Source of the DNA: Nocardioides abyssi
Lineage (GTDB): Bacteria > Actinomycetota > Actinomycetes > Propionibacteriales > Nocardioidaceae
Assembly: GCF_030412915.1 (NCBI RefSeq)
Contig: NZ_JAUHJR010000003.1
Coordinates: 248,001-312,000 of the forward strand
Length of the DNA stretch: 64,000 nucleotides
Direction of reading: 5' to 3'
Shown in pieces: positions 8,726-17,587 of this stretch. Within the stretch, counting starts at the first letter, position 1; each line of letters starts with the position of its first letter. The notes under the pieces are model-generated. The model did no database searches and was not told the origin of the DNA. It saw only the letters and a list, made by a program, of their open reading frames with translations. Position numbers and translations under genes: made by a program.

Positions 8726-9415
8726 ATGACGAACGCGGCCGCGCGCCACACCACCCGCATCGTCCTGGTCGAGGACCACACGCTCTTCGCCGACTCCCTC
8801 GACATGGTCTTCACCGTCGAGGGCTACGACGTACGCCGGGTGTCGATCCCGGACGAGGGCGGGTCGATGGCCTCCATCCTCTCGGCGATCCTCGCCGCGC
8901 ACCCCCGGATCGTCCTGCTCGACCTCGACCTCGGCCGGCTCGGCGACGCCACCCGCCTGATCGGCCCGATCGCTCGCGCCGGCGTCAACGTCGTCGTGGT
9001 GACCGCCAGCCCCGACCGCGGCCGGTGGGGCGAGTGCCTGCGGCTCGGCGCCCGCAAGGTCATCAGCAAGTCGCGCCCCCTCAGCGAGATCCTCGCGACC
9101 GTGCGGCGCCTCGTGCAGGGGCTGCCCGTCACCGACGTCAAGGAGCGCGAGGAGCTGCTGCAGCTGTGGCACCAGGAGCGCAGCGACAAGCAGCTGGCCC
9201 GCGAGCGCCTGGACCGCCTCACCCAGCGCGAGCGCGAGGTGCTCGCCATGCTCGTCCGGGGCCACCCGGTGCGCGAGATCGCCGCGGCGAAGGTCGTCTC
9301 CGAGGCGACCGTCCGCACCCAGGTGAAGTCGATCCTGGCCAAGCTCGAAGTCTCCTCGCAGCTCGCGGCGGCCGGGCTGGCGCACCACGTGGGGTGGGTG
9401 CCGCCCAACCGGTGA
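8726..9415 (+). CDS. NarL/LuxR-family response regulator
   Basis: 229 residues. A receiver domain (about 10-130) shows the acidic pair in IVLVEDHTLF, the phospho-acceptor region in RIVLLDLDLGRLG and the conserved lysine in KVISKSRPLSE. The C-terminal LuxR helix-turn-helix is clear: LDRLTQREREVLAMLVRGHPVREIAAAKVVSEATVRTQVKSILAKL, shown here only to name its TQREREVL and VRTQVKSIL motifs. It lies divergently from the polysaccharide operon and is a good candidate for its regulator. No cognate kinase is adjacent. Confidence 0.88.
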   Translation: MTNAAARHTTRIVLVEDHTLFADSLDMVFTVEGYDVRRVSIPDEGGSMASILSAILAAHPRIVLLDLDLGRLGDATRLIGPIARAGVNVVVVTASPDRGRWGECLRLGARKVISKSRPLSEILATVRRLVQGLPVTDVKEREELLQLWHQERSDKQLARERLDRLTQREREVLAMLVRGHPVREIAAAKVVSEATVRTQVKSILAKLEVSSQLAAAGLAHHVGWVPPNR

Positions 9416-9430
9416 CCGGCCCCGGCGCGG

Positions 9431-10105
9431 TCAGCGCTCGAGCAACGCCGTGTCCAGCGCGCGGACCGCGGCGACCGCGGCGAGGTCGTCAGCCACGCCC
9501 AGCTCGTGCAGCACCGCCGCGGTGCAGCCCTCCTCCGCCCCTCCCGCGTCGGCACCGGTGCGCAGCAACCGCCGGAGCCGGCTGAGCTCGCGCCGGTCGA
9601 TGCGGCTCAGGGCGGCGAGGGTCGCCTCCTCCGGAGGATGCAGGTCGGCCCAGCACAGGAACGCCGCCCGGGCTGTGTCCTCGCGGGACCCGGGCGCCTC
9701 GAGGGCTCCACCGTCGACGCGTCGCAGCACCGACACGAGCTCGTCGAGGTCGCGCCCGGTGCCGACGACCTCGGCAGCGCCCGCCACGAGGAGCGCACCC
9801 CAGCGTGCGTCGACCGGCGGGTCCGTGACGACCACCCAGCACCCGGGCGAGCTGCACAGGAAGGCCTGGACGCTGGCCAGGGACAGGCCGTCGTCGACGG
9901 TGCACGAGACGACGCCCGTCGTCGGGGGCGCGAGGCGACCCGGCCGGCCAGGCGCCAGCGGCCCGTCCGCCGGGCCGAGGTGCTCCGCGCAGTCGTCGGC
10001 CATGGCGGCCAGGCCCCGGATGCTGAGCGCCGCGGCGAGCGCGTCCCCCACTGCGCTTTGGTCGGCGAGCACCCTCAATGGTTCGTCCCGCGCGTCGATG
10101 CCCAT
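9431..10105 (-). CDS. Degenerate response-regulator-like protein
   Basis: 224 residues. The sequence follows the outline of a receiver domain (LRVLADQSAVGDALAAAL, then VVVTDPPVDARWGALLVAGAAEVVGTGRDLDELVSVLRR in place of the alpha4-beta5 region) but the acidic pocket and switch lysine are poorly kept. The C-terminal part, with SRIDRRELSRLRRLLRTG, could be a relic of a helix-turn-helix. It may be a phosphorylation-independent partner of the convergent LuxR-type regulator. The ATG at 10105 is chosen over an upstream in-frame start because GGAGG lies 5 nt ahead of it. Function unknown. Confidence 0.6.
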   Translation of the reverse strand: MGIDARDEPLRVLADQSAVGDALAAALSIRGLAAMADDCAEHLGPADGPLAPGRPGRLAPPTTGVVSCTVDDGLSLASVQAFLCSSPGCWVVVTDPPVDARWGALLVAGAAEVVGTGRDLDELVSVLRRVDGGALEAPGSREDTARAAFLCWADLHPPEEATLAALSRIDRRELSRLRRLLRTGADAGGAEEGCTAAVLHELGVADDLAAVAAVRALDTALLER

Positions 10106-10243
10106 GCGCCTCCATCCGGCCCGCTGGTCCCCCCGGCGGCCGTCCGAGCGCGGCCGTGCACGACTGTGCACCACGAGGATGGCCACGACCAGCGGCCGGG
10201 CGGGCGGAACTTCCGACGATCGGCAAAATTTTAGATACGGCTC

Positions 10244-11737
10244 TCAGGACGGGTCCGCGAGCACCGGCAGCCCGGCGGCCGCGGGCAGGGACACCAGCCT
10301 GCGACAGCTGCCGTCGGCGACCCGGCAGGCGCGCAGCTCGAGCTGGACCGTGTCGGCCCCGGCGGCCAGGCCGGGCAGCGCGTCACGGTCGACGACGACG
10401 TGGGTCAGGGTGCCGCCCGCCCCGGCCCGCGAGACCAGCGCGACGTCCTCGGAGCCGAGGCCGGTGGGGAGCCGCTCACCCGTGCGGGCGTCGAGGACGC
10501 GGACGGTCCCGTACGCCGACCGGTCGTCGGCCACGGTGACGACCACGTACGTCCCGTCCGGCGACACCGACCCGTCCCGCCCGGGCCGGGTGTAGCCGAC
10601 GCTGAAGAACGGTTGCTCGACCCGCAGGGTCGTCCGGTCGACCCGGCTCAGCGTCGTCCCCGCCTCGCGGTCGACGAGGTCGGGCGGCTGCTCGACGGTC
10701 GTCGAGGTGTCCCCCGGCTCCCATCGGACGTCGCCATAGGACGAGGTCAGGTGCACCGCGCCGACGTCGATCGCGACCAAGCGCACGGACGCGAGGTCGA
10801 CGATGTCGAGGCGGCGGTGGTCGACCTCCGCGCCGGTCAGCAGGTCGCGCACCACCACGGTGCCGCCCGGCTCGATCCACGCAGCGACTGCGTCCTCCGC
10901 CCGCGCGACCAGGCCCGACCCCGGCACGTGCCGTCCGAGCACCGTCCGCTCCCCGTCGGCGCGCACGTGCACCACCCGCCCGGCGGTGTCGGTGAGGACC
11001 GCCCCGTCGTCGACGGCCACCAGGTCGACCACCGACGGCACCGCCAACGACACCTCCGCCAGGTGCAGCGTGCCGCCCATCCACCAGGACAGCGGGAGCG
11101 GGTTGGGCACCTCCACCACCTCCACCGGGGCCAGCCGCTCGGGCCGGGTGGGGTCGTCGGGGTCGTCGCTGTCGCCGGGGCCGAGGACCCCCAGGGCGTA
11201 CGTCGCCGCCACCAGCGCCCCGACGACGGCTGCCCCGACGAGCACCAGCAGGCCGGTGCGCCGCGGCCGGAGCCGGGTCGGCAGGTCCGCGGCCGCCGGC
11301 GGCGGGTCGACCCGCACGGCGGTCGCCACGCGGCGTACGTCGTCGGCGAGGGTGGCGTGCTCGACGGGTCCGCGGCCGAGCAGCGCGGCCACCACCAGCC
11401 GGGAGCGGGTGTGCTCGGGGAGCGCGTCGAGGGCGGCGTACGTGGCGGCGTGGTGCTCGACCGCCTCGTCGTCGTCGGGGTCGGCCGGGTCCTCCGGCCC
11501 GTCGGGTCCGAGCCCGTGGCGTCGTGCCTCGACCGTGGTCGCCAGGAGCGTGTCGAGCACCTCGCCGTCGAGGTCGCCGGTCTCGCTCAGCTCGCCCCAG
11601 TCGCGGCGGCAGGAGCCCAGCGTCGCGGCCACGACCCGTTCGGCGAGCGGACGTCGCCAGCCGAGGAGCACGACGACGCGGACCAGCGGCGCCCACCGCG
11701 CCGCGAGGTAGTCGGGGAAGTCGTCCGCCGCGCGCAC
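10244..11737 (-). CDS. Membrane protein: SigE-like cytoplasmic domain fused to a propeller-like exodomain
   Basis: 497 residues. Residues 1-140 resemble actinobacterial SigE-like ECF sigma factors (DFPDYLAARWAPLVRVVVLLG for region 2, YAALDALPEHTRSRLVVAALLG for region 4), but the DNA-contact residues are poor. One transmembrane helix follows (about 163-190), then a repeated beta-strand region with DGxxL/VRDLxTG patterns suggesting a six- or seven-bladed propeller outside. It may be a membrane-tethered sensor rather than a working sigma factor. GTG at 11737 has GGGGAGG upstream. Confidence 0.6.
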   Translation of the reverse strand: MRAADDFPDYLAARWAPLVRVVVLLGWRRPLAERVVAATLGSCRRDWGELSETGDLDGEVLDTLLATTVEARRHGLGPDGPEDPADPDDDEAVEHHAATYAALDALPEHTRSRLVVAALLGRGPVEHATLADDVRRVATAVRVDPPPAAADLPTRLRPRRTGLLVLVGAAVVGALVAATYALGVLGPGDSDDPDDPTRPERLAPVEVVEVPNPLPLSWWMGGTLHLAEVSLAVPSVVDLVAVDDGAVLTDTAGRVVHVRADGERTVLGRHVPGSGLVARAEDAVAAWIEPGGTVVVRDLLTGAEVDHRRLDIVDLASVRLVAIDVGAVHLTSSYGDVRWEPGDTSTTVEQPPDLVDREAGTTLSRVDRTTLRVEQPFFSVGYTRPGRDGSVSPDGTYVVVTVADDRSAYGTVRVLDARTGERLPTGLGSEDVALVSRAGAGGTLTHVVVDRDALPGLAAGADTVQLELRACRVADGSCRRLVSLPAAAGLPVLADPS

Positions 11738-11759
11738 CCGGTCCTCCCCGCCACGACTG

Positions 11760-12017
11760 CTAGGGGTGCAGCGACATCGGGCCGTAGACCCGGCGGTCGA
11801 GCTCGAAGAGGGTCACTGCGTCGACGCCCTCGGCGGCGAGCTCGGCGAAGACCTCGCCCACCCACGACTCCGCGTCGGACTGGTTGCTGAACCGCTCGGA
11901 GCCGAGGTCGCCGTCGACGGTGACCTCCTCGCCGGCGGCGTTCTCCATCCGCCACCACCAGGGGCGCTCGGCCGGGGTGGCCGGACGGAAGGTGCTGGGC
12001 TGCTCGGGGAGGTTCAC
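11760..12017 (-). CDS. Conserved small hypothetical protein coupled to gcvT
   Basis: 85 residues, acidic, with a tryptophan-rich start (RPWWWRMENAAGEEV) and a tail VTLFELDRRVYGPMSLHP. No signal peptide or membrane segment. GTG at 12017 overlaps the gcvT stop as GTGA, so both are translated from one message. No function is recognised; the coupling suggests a housekeeping accessory role, which is inference. Confidence 0.72.
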   Translation of the reverse strand: MNLPEQPSTFRPATPAERPWWWRMENAAGEEVTVDGDLGSERFSNQSDAESWVGEVFAELAAEGVDAVTLFELDRRVYGPMSLHP

Positions 12018-13129
12018 TGGCTGCTCCGGACGTTGCTGCGCACGAACGGCGGCTTGGTCAGCTGGAAGATCTCGCGGCGGCCGCGCACGTCGACGCCCAC
12101 CTCGGCCTCGGGGTCGACGAACGCCGGCACCAGCGCCAGCCCGACACCCTTGCGCAGGGTCGGGCTGAAGGTGCCGGAGGTGACCTCGCCGAGCAGCACG
12201 TCGGCGGTCAGCGACACGCTCATGCCCGGGCGCGGGATGCCGCGGCCGGTGGCCACGAGCCCGCGGAGCACGCGGCGCGGGCCGGCCTCGCGCTCGGCGA
12301 GCAGCACCTCCCGACCCCAGAAGGCCGGCTTGCCCCACCCGACGGCCCAGCCGAGCCGCGCCTCGTTGGGGGTGACGTCCAGCGAGATGTCCTGACCGTG
12401 CAACGGGTAGCCCATCTCGGTGCGCAGCGTGTCGCGGGAGCCGAGGCCGCAGGCGAGCATCCCGTGCGGCTCGCCCGCCTCGACCAGCGCGTCCCACAGC
12501 GCCACGGCGACGTCGGTCGGCGCGACCAGCTCGTAGCCGCGCTCGCCGGTGTAGCCGGTGCGGCACACGACCACCTCGGCGCCGGCGAAGGGCGCGACGA
12601 CGAACGACATGTAGTCGTGGCCCGCCGGCAGCCCCACCGCGGTCAGCACCTCGTCGGACAGCGGGCCCTGGACGGCCAGCACGGCGTGGTCGCGGTGCTG
12701 GTCCTCGACTGTCACGCCGTCGGGGGCCTGCGCCTGCAGCCGGCGGACCACCTCGGCGGTGTTGGCCGCGTTGGGCACGAGCAGCACGTGCTCGTCGTCG
12801 TGGAGGTAGACGATCAGGTCGTCGACGACGCCGCCGGTCTCCTCGTCGCAGCACAGCGTGTACTGCGCCTTGCCCGGCTCGATCCGGCCGAGGTCGTTGC
12901 TCAGGGTGCTGTCGACGTACGCCGCGGCGCCGGGGCCCGACACGAGCGCCTTGCCCAGGTGGCTGACGTCGAAGATGCCGACCGCCTCGCGCACGGCCGT
13001 GTGCTCCTTGACCGTGCCGGCGGCGTACTCCAGCGGCATCGACCAGCCGCCGAACTCGGCCATCTTCGCGCCCAGCGCGACGTGGCGCTCGTGCAGGGGC
13101 GACCGCAGCAGGGTGGGGTCCTCAGCCAT
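12014..13129 (-). CDS. gcvT: Aminomethyltransferase, glycine cleavage T protein
   Basis: 371 residues, normal length for GcvT. It carries the family N-terminus (LHERHVALGAKMAEFGGWSMPLEY), the folate-site strands FDVSHLGKALVSGPGA and GYTGERGYEL, and a C-terminal barrel domain with LPLHGQDISLDVTPNEARLGWAV. It transfers the methylene group of aminomethylated H protein to tetrahydrofolate. The other glycine cleavage genes are not in the window. The ATG at 13129 is 6 nt downstream of TAGGTT, so the message may be leaderless. It is divergent from pepA, as gcvT is in M. tuberculosis. Confidence 0.93.
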   Translation of the reverse strand: MAEDPTLLRSPLHERHVALGAKMAEFGGWSMPLEYAAGTVKEHTAVREAVGIFDVSHLGKALVSGPGAAAYVDSTLSNDLGRIEPGKAQYTLCCDEETGGVVDDLIVYLHDDEHVLLVPNAANTAEVVRRLQAQAPDGVTVEDQHRDHAVLAVQGPLSDEVLTAVGLPAGHDYMSFVVAPFAGAEVVVCRTGYTGERGYELVAPTDVAVALWDALVEAGEPHGMLACGLGSRDTLRTEMGYPLHGQDISLDVTPNEARLGWAVGWGKPAFWGREVLLAEREAGPRRVLRGLVATGRGIPRPGMSVSLTADVLLGEVTSGTFSPTLRKGVGLALVPAFVDPEAEVGVDVRGRREIFQLTKPPFVRSNVRSSQ

Positions 13130-13168
13130 GACCGGAACCTACCCCAGCACGTGTCTATCCTTCCTCGG
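13130..13168. promoter_or_regulatory. Divergent leaderless promoters of gcvT and pepA
   Basis: The 39-bp gap contains two facing -10 hexamers. TATCCT (13156-13161) is followed by 7 nt and the pepA GTG at 13169; on the other strand TAGGTT (13136-13141) is followed by 6 nt and the gcvT ATG. Neither start has a Shine-Dalgarno sequence. Transcription starting at the start codon itself would be leaderless. The same arrangement recurs at lipB, lipA, cmtR and the RDD gene. Confidence 0.6.
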
Positions 13169-14680
13169 GTGACGTCGTACTCCCTGCGCAACGCCAGCCC
13201 TGCCAAGACCAAGACCGACGCGGTGGTGGTCGGCGTCCTGCAGGGCGGTGACGGCCCCGAGCTGGCCGACGGCGGTGACGACGTCGCGAAGGCCTACGGG
13301 CGCAAGCTGCGCCCGCTGCTCTCGACGCTCGGCGTGACCGGCAAGGCCGGCGAGGTCACCAAGGTGCCGACCGGCGACACGGTCGCCTCGCCGCTGCTCG
13401 TGCTGGTCGGGCTCGGCAAGGAGGTCACGCCCGCCGGCGTCCGCCGCGCGGCCGGCGCCTCGGCTCGAGCGGTCACCAACGCCGCCTCGGTCGCGCTGGC
13501 GCTGCCGGCCTCGACGCCCGACCTCGTGCGCGCCGTGGTCGAGGGCCACCGCCTGGGCGGCTACGCGTTCACGACGTACAAGAAGGACGCGAAGGACCCC
13601 AAGGACTCCGCACCCGCCGAGGTCGTCGTCCTCTCCCCCGCCGCCCGCAAGAAGGACGCGGCCACCGCGCTGGATGAGGCGCAGGTCGTCGCCGACGCGG
13701 TCGCCACCACCCGCGACTGGGTGAACACCCCTCCCGGAGACCTCCGCCCGCCGGCGTTCGCCGACGCCGTCGCGGCCGCGACCAAGGCCGCCACCAAGGG
13801 CCGCGGCGCCCCCAAGATCGGCATCACCGTCCACGACGAGGCCTCGCTCGCCGAGCTCGGCTGCGGCGGCATCCTCGGTGTCGGCGCCGGCTCGGACGCC
13901 CCGCCGCGCCTCGTCGAGCTCACCTACTCCCCCCGCGGCGCGAAGCACCACCTCGCGCTGGTCGGCAAGGGCATCACTTTCGACTCCGGCGGCCTCTCGA
14001 TCAAGCCGGCCCAGGGCATGCACGAGATGAAGTCCGACATGGCCGGCGCCGCCGCCGTCGTCCAGGCGACGCTGGCGATCGCCGCGCTCGGGCTGCCGAT
14101 CAAGGTCAGCACGTTCGTCCCGATGGCCGAGAACATGGTCTCCGGCAACGCCACCCGCCCCGGCGACGTGCTCCGCATCTACGGCGGCACCACCGTCGAG
14201 GTCCTCAACACCGACGCCGAGGGCCGCCTCGTGCTCGCCGACGCGCTCGTCCGCGCGACCGAGCAGGAGCCCGACACCATCCTCGACGTCGCCACCCTCA
14301 CCGGCCACATGGTCGTCGCCCTCGGCGACAAGGTCGCCGGCGTGATGGGCACCGAGGCGGTCGTCCAGGACGTCCTCGACGCGGCGCTCGCGGCCGGCGA
14401 GGAGTTCTGGCCGATGCCGATCCCCGAGCACATGCGCGAGCGGATCACCTCCAGCAAGATCGCCGACCTCGCCCAGCACGACTGGATCCGCTGGGGCGGC
14501 GGGCTGTACGCCGCCGCGTTCCTGCGCGAGTTCACCGCCGGCCTGCCGTGGGCCCACCTCGACATCGCCGGCCCGTCCTTCGCCTCCGGCGGCCCCTCGG
14601 GCCACGTCACCTCCGGCGGCACCGGCGTCGCGGTGGCCACCCTCGTCGACTACGCCCGGGCCCTGGTCGCGAAGGGCTGA
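13169..14680 (+). CDS. pepA: Leucyl aminopeptidase, M17 family
   Basis: 503 residues. The catalytic C-terminal domain has GKGITFDSGGLSIKP with the metal-binding lysine and aspartate, and the family signature NTDAEGRL near residue 347 with metal ligands D and E and the catalytic arginine. It cleaves N-terminal residues from peptides in the cytoplasm with two divalent metals, usually as a hexamer. GTG at 13169 is chosen because the TATCCT-N7-GTG arrangement points to a leaderless start and no upstream start is better. It is the equivalent of Rv2213 (pepB) in this synteny block. Confidence 0.93.
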   Translation: MTSYSLRNASPAKTKTDAVVVGVLQGGDGPELADGGDDVAKAYGRKLRPLLSTLGVTGKAGEVTKVPTGDTVASPLLVLVGLGKEVTPAGVRRAAGASARAVTNAASVALALPASTPDLVRAVVEGHRLGGYAFTTYKKDAKDPKDSAPAEVVVLSPAARKKDAATALDEAQVVADAVATTRDWVNTPPGDLRPPAFADAVAAATKAATKGRGAPKIGITVHDEASLAELGCGGILGVGAGSDAPPRLVELTYSPRGAKHHLALVGKGITFDSGGLSIKPAQGMHEMKSDMAGAAAVVQATLAIAALGLPIKVSTFVPMAENMVSGNATRPGDVLRIYGGTTVEVLNTDAEGRLVLADALVRATEQEPDTILDVATLTGHMVVALGDKVAGVMGTEAVVQDVLDAALAAGEEFWPMPIPEHMRERITSSKIADLAQHDWIRWGGGLYAAAFLREFTAGLPWAHLDIAGPSFASGGPSGHVTSGGTGVAVATLVDYARALVAKG

Positions 14681-14712
14681 TTCGTCACCGGCTGATCCGT
14701 CCCGGGCGGGCC

Positions 14713-14743
14713 TTGACCCTCCCCCTGCGGCAGGCACCACGGT
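14713..14743 (+). promoter_or_regulatory. MerR-type promoter with 19-bp spacer
   Basis: TTGACC (14713-14718) and CACGGT (14738-14743) are separated by exactly 19 bp, the overlong spacer typical of MerR-controlled promoters. The spacer holds an imperfect dyad around CCCCCTGCGGCAGG. It precedes the MerR-PP2C gene and predicts autoregulation by DNA untwisting. Confidence 0.7.
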
Positions 14744-14784
14744 GCTGCTCACCGGCGCACCCGCGCCGGTGACGAGGAGGCGAG

Positions 14785-15840
14785 ATGTCCGACGAGCCGC
14801 TGCTCCCGATCGGTGACTTCGCCCGCGCCAGCGGGCTGACCGTCAAGGCGCTGCGGCTCTACGACGAGATGGGCCTGCTGGCGCCGGCGGAGGTCGACGC
14901 CACCACCGGCTACCGGCGGTACGCCGCCGCGCAGCTCGACCGTGCCCGGCTGGTCGCCCGGCTCCGGCTGGCCGGCATGCCGCTCGCCCGGATCCGGGTC
15001 GTCGCCGACCTGCCGCCGCCCGCTGCGGCGGCCGAGCTGACGTCGTACTGGCGCCAGGTCGAGGCCGACACCGCCACCGCCCGCCGCGTCGTGGCGGACC
15101 TCGTCGAGGAGCTGTCCCCCGAGGAGGAAGCCGTGCCCCACGCACCCACCCCGTCCACCGTCCCACCCGCCGGGGCCTTCACCGGTGCCGCACGCACCGG
15201 CACCGGCGGCCGCGACGCCCAGCTCGACGCCGTGCGGCTCGACGGGCCGCTGGCTGCCGTCGCGGACGGGTTCGGCCGGACCCCCGACGTCGCGTCCGCC
15301 GCCCTGGCGGCGCTCGGGCCGGCCAGATCCGTCGCCGGTCTCGACGACGCCGTGCGCCGCGCCGCGGAGGCCGTCGTCGCGACCTCGGCGTCGCCGGAGG
15401 ACGGCACCACCCTCACCGCGCTCGTCGTCACCGGCCGCGAGGTGCTGATGGCCCACCTCGGCGACTCGCGCGTCCACCTCGTGCGTCGAGGGCGCCTCGA
15501 ACGGCTGACCCGCGACCACACGCTCGTGCAGACGCTCGTCGACGAGGGGCGGCTCACCGCCGACGAGGCCCTCCTCGACAACCGCCGCGTCCTCATCAAC
15601 CGCGCGCTCAGCGCCGGCACGTCCTCCGACCCCGACCTGGCGGTGCGCGTCGCCGAGCCGGGCGACCGCTTCGTGCTCACCACGGATGGCGTCCACTCGG
15701 TGCTCGACGCCGCCGAGCTCGCGGGGCTGCTCACCGCCGACGCCGACCCGCAGGCCGTCGTCGACGCCGTGGCCCAGGCCGTCGAGGCCGCGGGCGCGCC
15801 CGACAACTGGAGCGTCGTGGTGCTCGACCTCGACGGCTGA
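14785..15840 (+). CDS. MerR-type HTH fused to a PP2C-like phosphatase domain
   Basis: 351 residues. Residues 6-75 are a MerR DNA-binding domain (IGDFARASGLTVKALRLYDEMGLL, then TGYRRY). After an Ala/Pro linker, residues about 135-350 follow the PP2C fold: AVADGFGR, MAHLGDSRVHLVRRG, RDHTLVQTLVDEG, VLTTDGV and DNWSVVVLDLDG, with the metal-binding aspartates of DG, GD, DG and DN kept. The usual first Arg/Asn-Glu-Asp motif is weak. It probably joins DNA binding to Ser/Thr dephosphorylation. GAGGAGG precedes the ATG. Confidence 0.85.
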   Translation: MSDEPLLPIGDFARASGLTVKALRLYDEMGLLAPAEVDATTGYRRYAAAQLDRARLVARLRLAGMPLARIRVVADLPPPAAAAELTSYWRQVEADTATARRVVADLVEELSPEEEAVPHAPTPSTVPPAGAFTGAARTGTGGRDAQLDAVRLDGPLAAVADGFGRTPDVASAALAALGPARSVAGLDDAVRRAAEAVVATSASPEDGTTLTALVVTGREVLMAHLGDSRVHLVRRGRLERLTRDHTLVQTLVDEGRLTADEALLDNRRVLINRALSAGTSSDPDLAVRVAEPGDRFVLTTDGVHSVLDAAELAGLLTADADPQAVVDAVAQAVEAAGAPDNWSVVVLDLDG

Positions 15841-15850
15841 CGTGCCTGTG

Positions 15851-15877
15851 CCCCGCCGACCTGGTGGTTCGGCGGGG
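15851..15877. terminator. Bidirectional terminator between MerR-PP2C and HNH genes
   Basis: CCCCGCCGA (15851-15859) pairs perfectly with TCGGCGGGG (15869-15877), giving a 9-bp stem between two convergent genes. It has no long T run, as is common in this genome type. Confidence 0.55.
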
Positions 15878-15892
15878 TGTGGGGCGGGGTGG

Positions 15893-17194
15893 TCAGTGCT
15901 CGGGTGGACCGGTGTCGTGGTCGACGGTGCCGTGGTGGTCGACGGTGTAGGTGGTGCCGCAGGGGCTGGTCCACTGGTAGGTGCTGGGGTCGGGTGAGGT
16001 CTGGTGCCAGCCGCCGTGGGTCTTGGCTCGGTGGTGCCTGCGACACAACGGTCCGATGTTGTCGGTGGTGGTGGGTCCGCCGCGGCTGTGGGGGATGACG
16101 TGGTCGTCGTCGACCTGGGAGTGCTGGAACGCGGGTCGGGTGCACCAGGGGAAGACGCAGTGGTGGTCGCGGAGTCGGGTCTGGTGGCTGAGGCGGTCGG
16201 GGACCTCGTAGGCCTCGACGTGGATGCGTTCGGCGAGGTCGATGACCGGCTTGATGGTGATCTTGCCGGTGGGGGTGGTGGTGGCGCGGGTGCACCAGTC
16301 GGCGAGCTGGCCGGTCAGGACGAACCCGCGGGTGTTCTCGACCCGGACGACCTGGTCGACGGTGCCGTCGGGTGTCTGGTGGACGTGGACGACCAGCGGC
16401 TTGGGGTCGGTGTCGAACTCGAGGACGAGCTGGCGGCGGGCCATGTCGCCGAGCGCGGTCGCCCGACGGGACCCTTCGGCTTCGCGGGATCCGAGGGCGG
16501 CGAGGCGGTCGGCTCCCTTGGTCAGGGCGTCCTCGAGGTCGAGGGCGTCGGCGAGGTCGAGGGTGGCCCAGCAGTCGACGTGGCCGTCGAAGGAGACCTG
16601 GCGGGTCTGGATGGTGACGTGGCGGGTCTCGGTGCGCTCGAACCGGATGCGTTCGGCTTCGTCGGGGTCGAACCGCACGAGCGCTTCCTCCACGACGCGT
16701 TCGAGGGCGGCGGGGCCGATGGAGGCGGCGCAGTGGTGGACGTGGGTGTCGACGAACGCCGCGCCCTTCTCGGGGAGGTGGAGGGTGCGGCGGGCGATGG
16801 AGCGGGCCTTCCACGCCGGCAGGACCCCGCTGGTCAGGGCGGTCCAGGTCTTGGGGAGGCGGTAGCGCAGCTCGAGCGCCTCGGCGAGGTAGGCACGGCC
16901 TGCGTCGAGGGTCTTGCCGAGGGCGGCGGCGAGCTCGACGACGGCGAACTCGGTGACCATCGGTGCCCCGTCACCGGCCAGCGGGACGGGCTTGTCGCCG
17001 TACCCGCGCAGCGTCGACCAGGCGGCTGCGTCGTCCAGCGACTCCGTCGGGTGCATCACGCACCAGGCGACGGCGGCCTGCAGCACGCGGACTTCTGCGG
17101 CGTCGGCCTCGCGCTGGCTGGCCCGCGCGGCAGCGAGGACCTCGGCTGGGTCATCCAGCGGGGTCTCGGGTGTCGCGAGGTGGGCCAGGGTCAT
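15893..17194 (-). CDS. DUF222 / HNH endonuclease (13E12-type protein)
   Basis: 433 residues. A helical DUF222 region fills the first two thirds. The HNH nuclease comes last: HHCVFPWCTRPAF, QVDDDHVIPHSRGG, then NIGPLCRRHHRAKTHGGW, with metal and zinc-type Cys/His residues in place. The same domain pair is the product of the REP13E12 repeats of M. tuberculosis, which are repeat-associated. Tandem repeats start 70 bp upstream of this gene. The function of the family is not known; a role with mobile repeats is inference. Confidence 0.85.
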   Translation of the reverse strand: MTLAHLATPETPLDDPAEVLAAARASQREADAAEVRVLQAAVAWCVMHPTESLDDAAAWSTLRGYGDKPVPLAGDGAPMVTEFAVVELAAALGKTLDAGRAYLAEALELRYRLPKTWTALTSGVLPAWKARSIARRTLHLPEKGAAFVDTHVHHCAASIGPAALERVVEEALVRFDPDEAERIRFERTETRHVTIQTRQVSFDGHVDCWATLDLADALDLEDALTKGADRLAALGSREAEGSRRATALGDMARRQLVLEFDTDPKPLVVHVHQTPDGTVDQVVRVENTRGFVLTGQLADWCTRATTTPTGKITIKPVIDLAERIHVEAYEVPDRLSHQTRLRDHHCVFPWCTRPAFQHSQVDDDHVIPHSRGGPTTTDNIGPLCRRHHRAKTHGGWHQTSPDPSTYQWTSPCGTTYTVDHHGTVDHDTGPPEH

Positions 17195-17263
17195 GGCCTC
17201 ATTCTACTCGAACACGTGTTCGTATGGAAGGTCTCGACCCGCTTCTCGGGAGGGTTCGTCGGC

Positions 17264-17458
17264 GGGTTTCGAGACGCTTGCTAGCGCAAGCTCCTCAACC
17301 AGCCGGGGTGGCGGCCAGCGAGCCGGGAGCGGACCGCGACCCACGGCGTACCTCGTCCTCATAATTGCCCCCACCGCAACGACCCATGGCCCGCAGGCCG
17401 AAGTCCGGCCGCCGGGGGTCTCGTCGACGCTCGCGAGGGCTCGCTGCTCGACCAGCGG
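17264..17458 (+). repeat. Tandem intergenic repeat, copy 1
   Basis: About 195 bp, from GGGTTTCGAGACGCTTG to GCTGCTCGACCAGCGG. Copy 2 at 17588-17804 has the same order of blocks (GTTTCGAGACGCTTGC, CAAGCTCCTCAACCAGCC, GCGAGCCGGGAGC, GTCTCGTCGACGCTCG). Both ends contain short palindromes such as CTTGCTAGCGCAAG. The unit resembles the palindromic intergenic repeats common in Nocardioides-type genomes. Confidence 0.7.
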
Positions 17459-17587
17459 ATCCCCGCTGGTCGAGCAGGGAGGGCCGCCAGGCCCGACCGG
17501 TGACGAGACCCGGCAAGGGGCGCAGGGCCGCAACCACGGTCACCGGGCGACGCTCGCGAGGGCTCGCTGCTCGACCAGCGGTGGGGC
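17459..17587. repeat. Spacer with inverted and direct fragments of the tandem repeat
   Basis: Begins with CCGCTGGTCGAGCAGG, the inverse of the end of copy 1, and ends with a second direct copy of CGACGCTCGCGAGGGCTCGC before the next unit. It shows that repeat ends were shuffled here. No gene is seen. Confidence 0.55.

Noticed and set aside
8175-8729. Plus-strand open frame in the control region
   Set aside because: Pro/Arg/Gly-rich, no domain, and it overlaps the regulator start and the apparent promoter.
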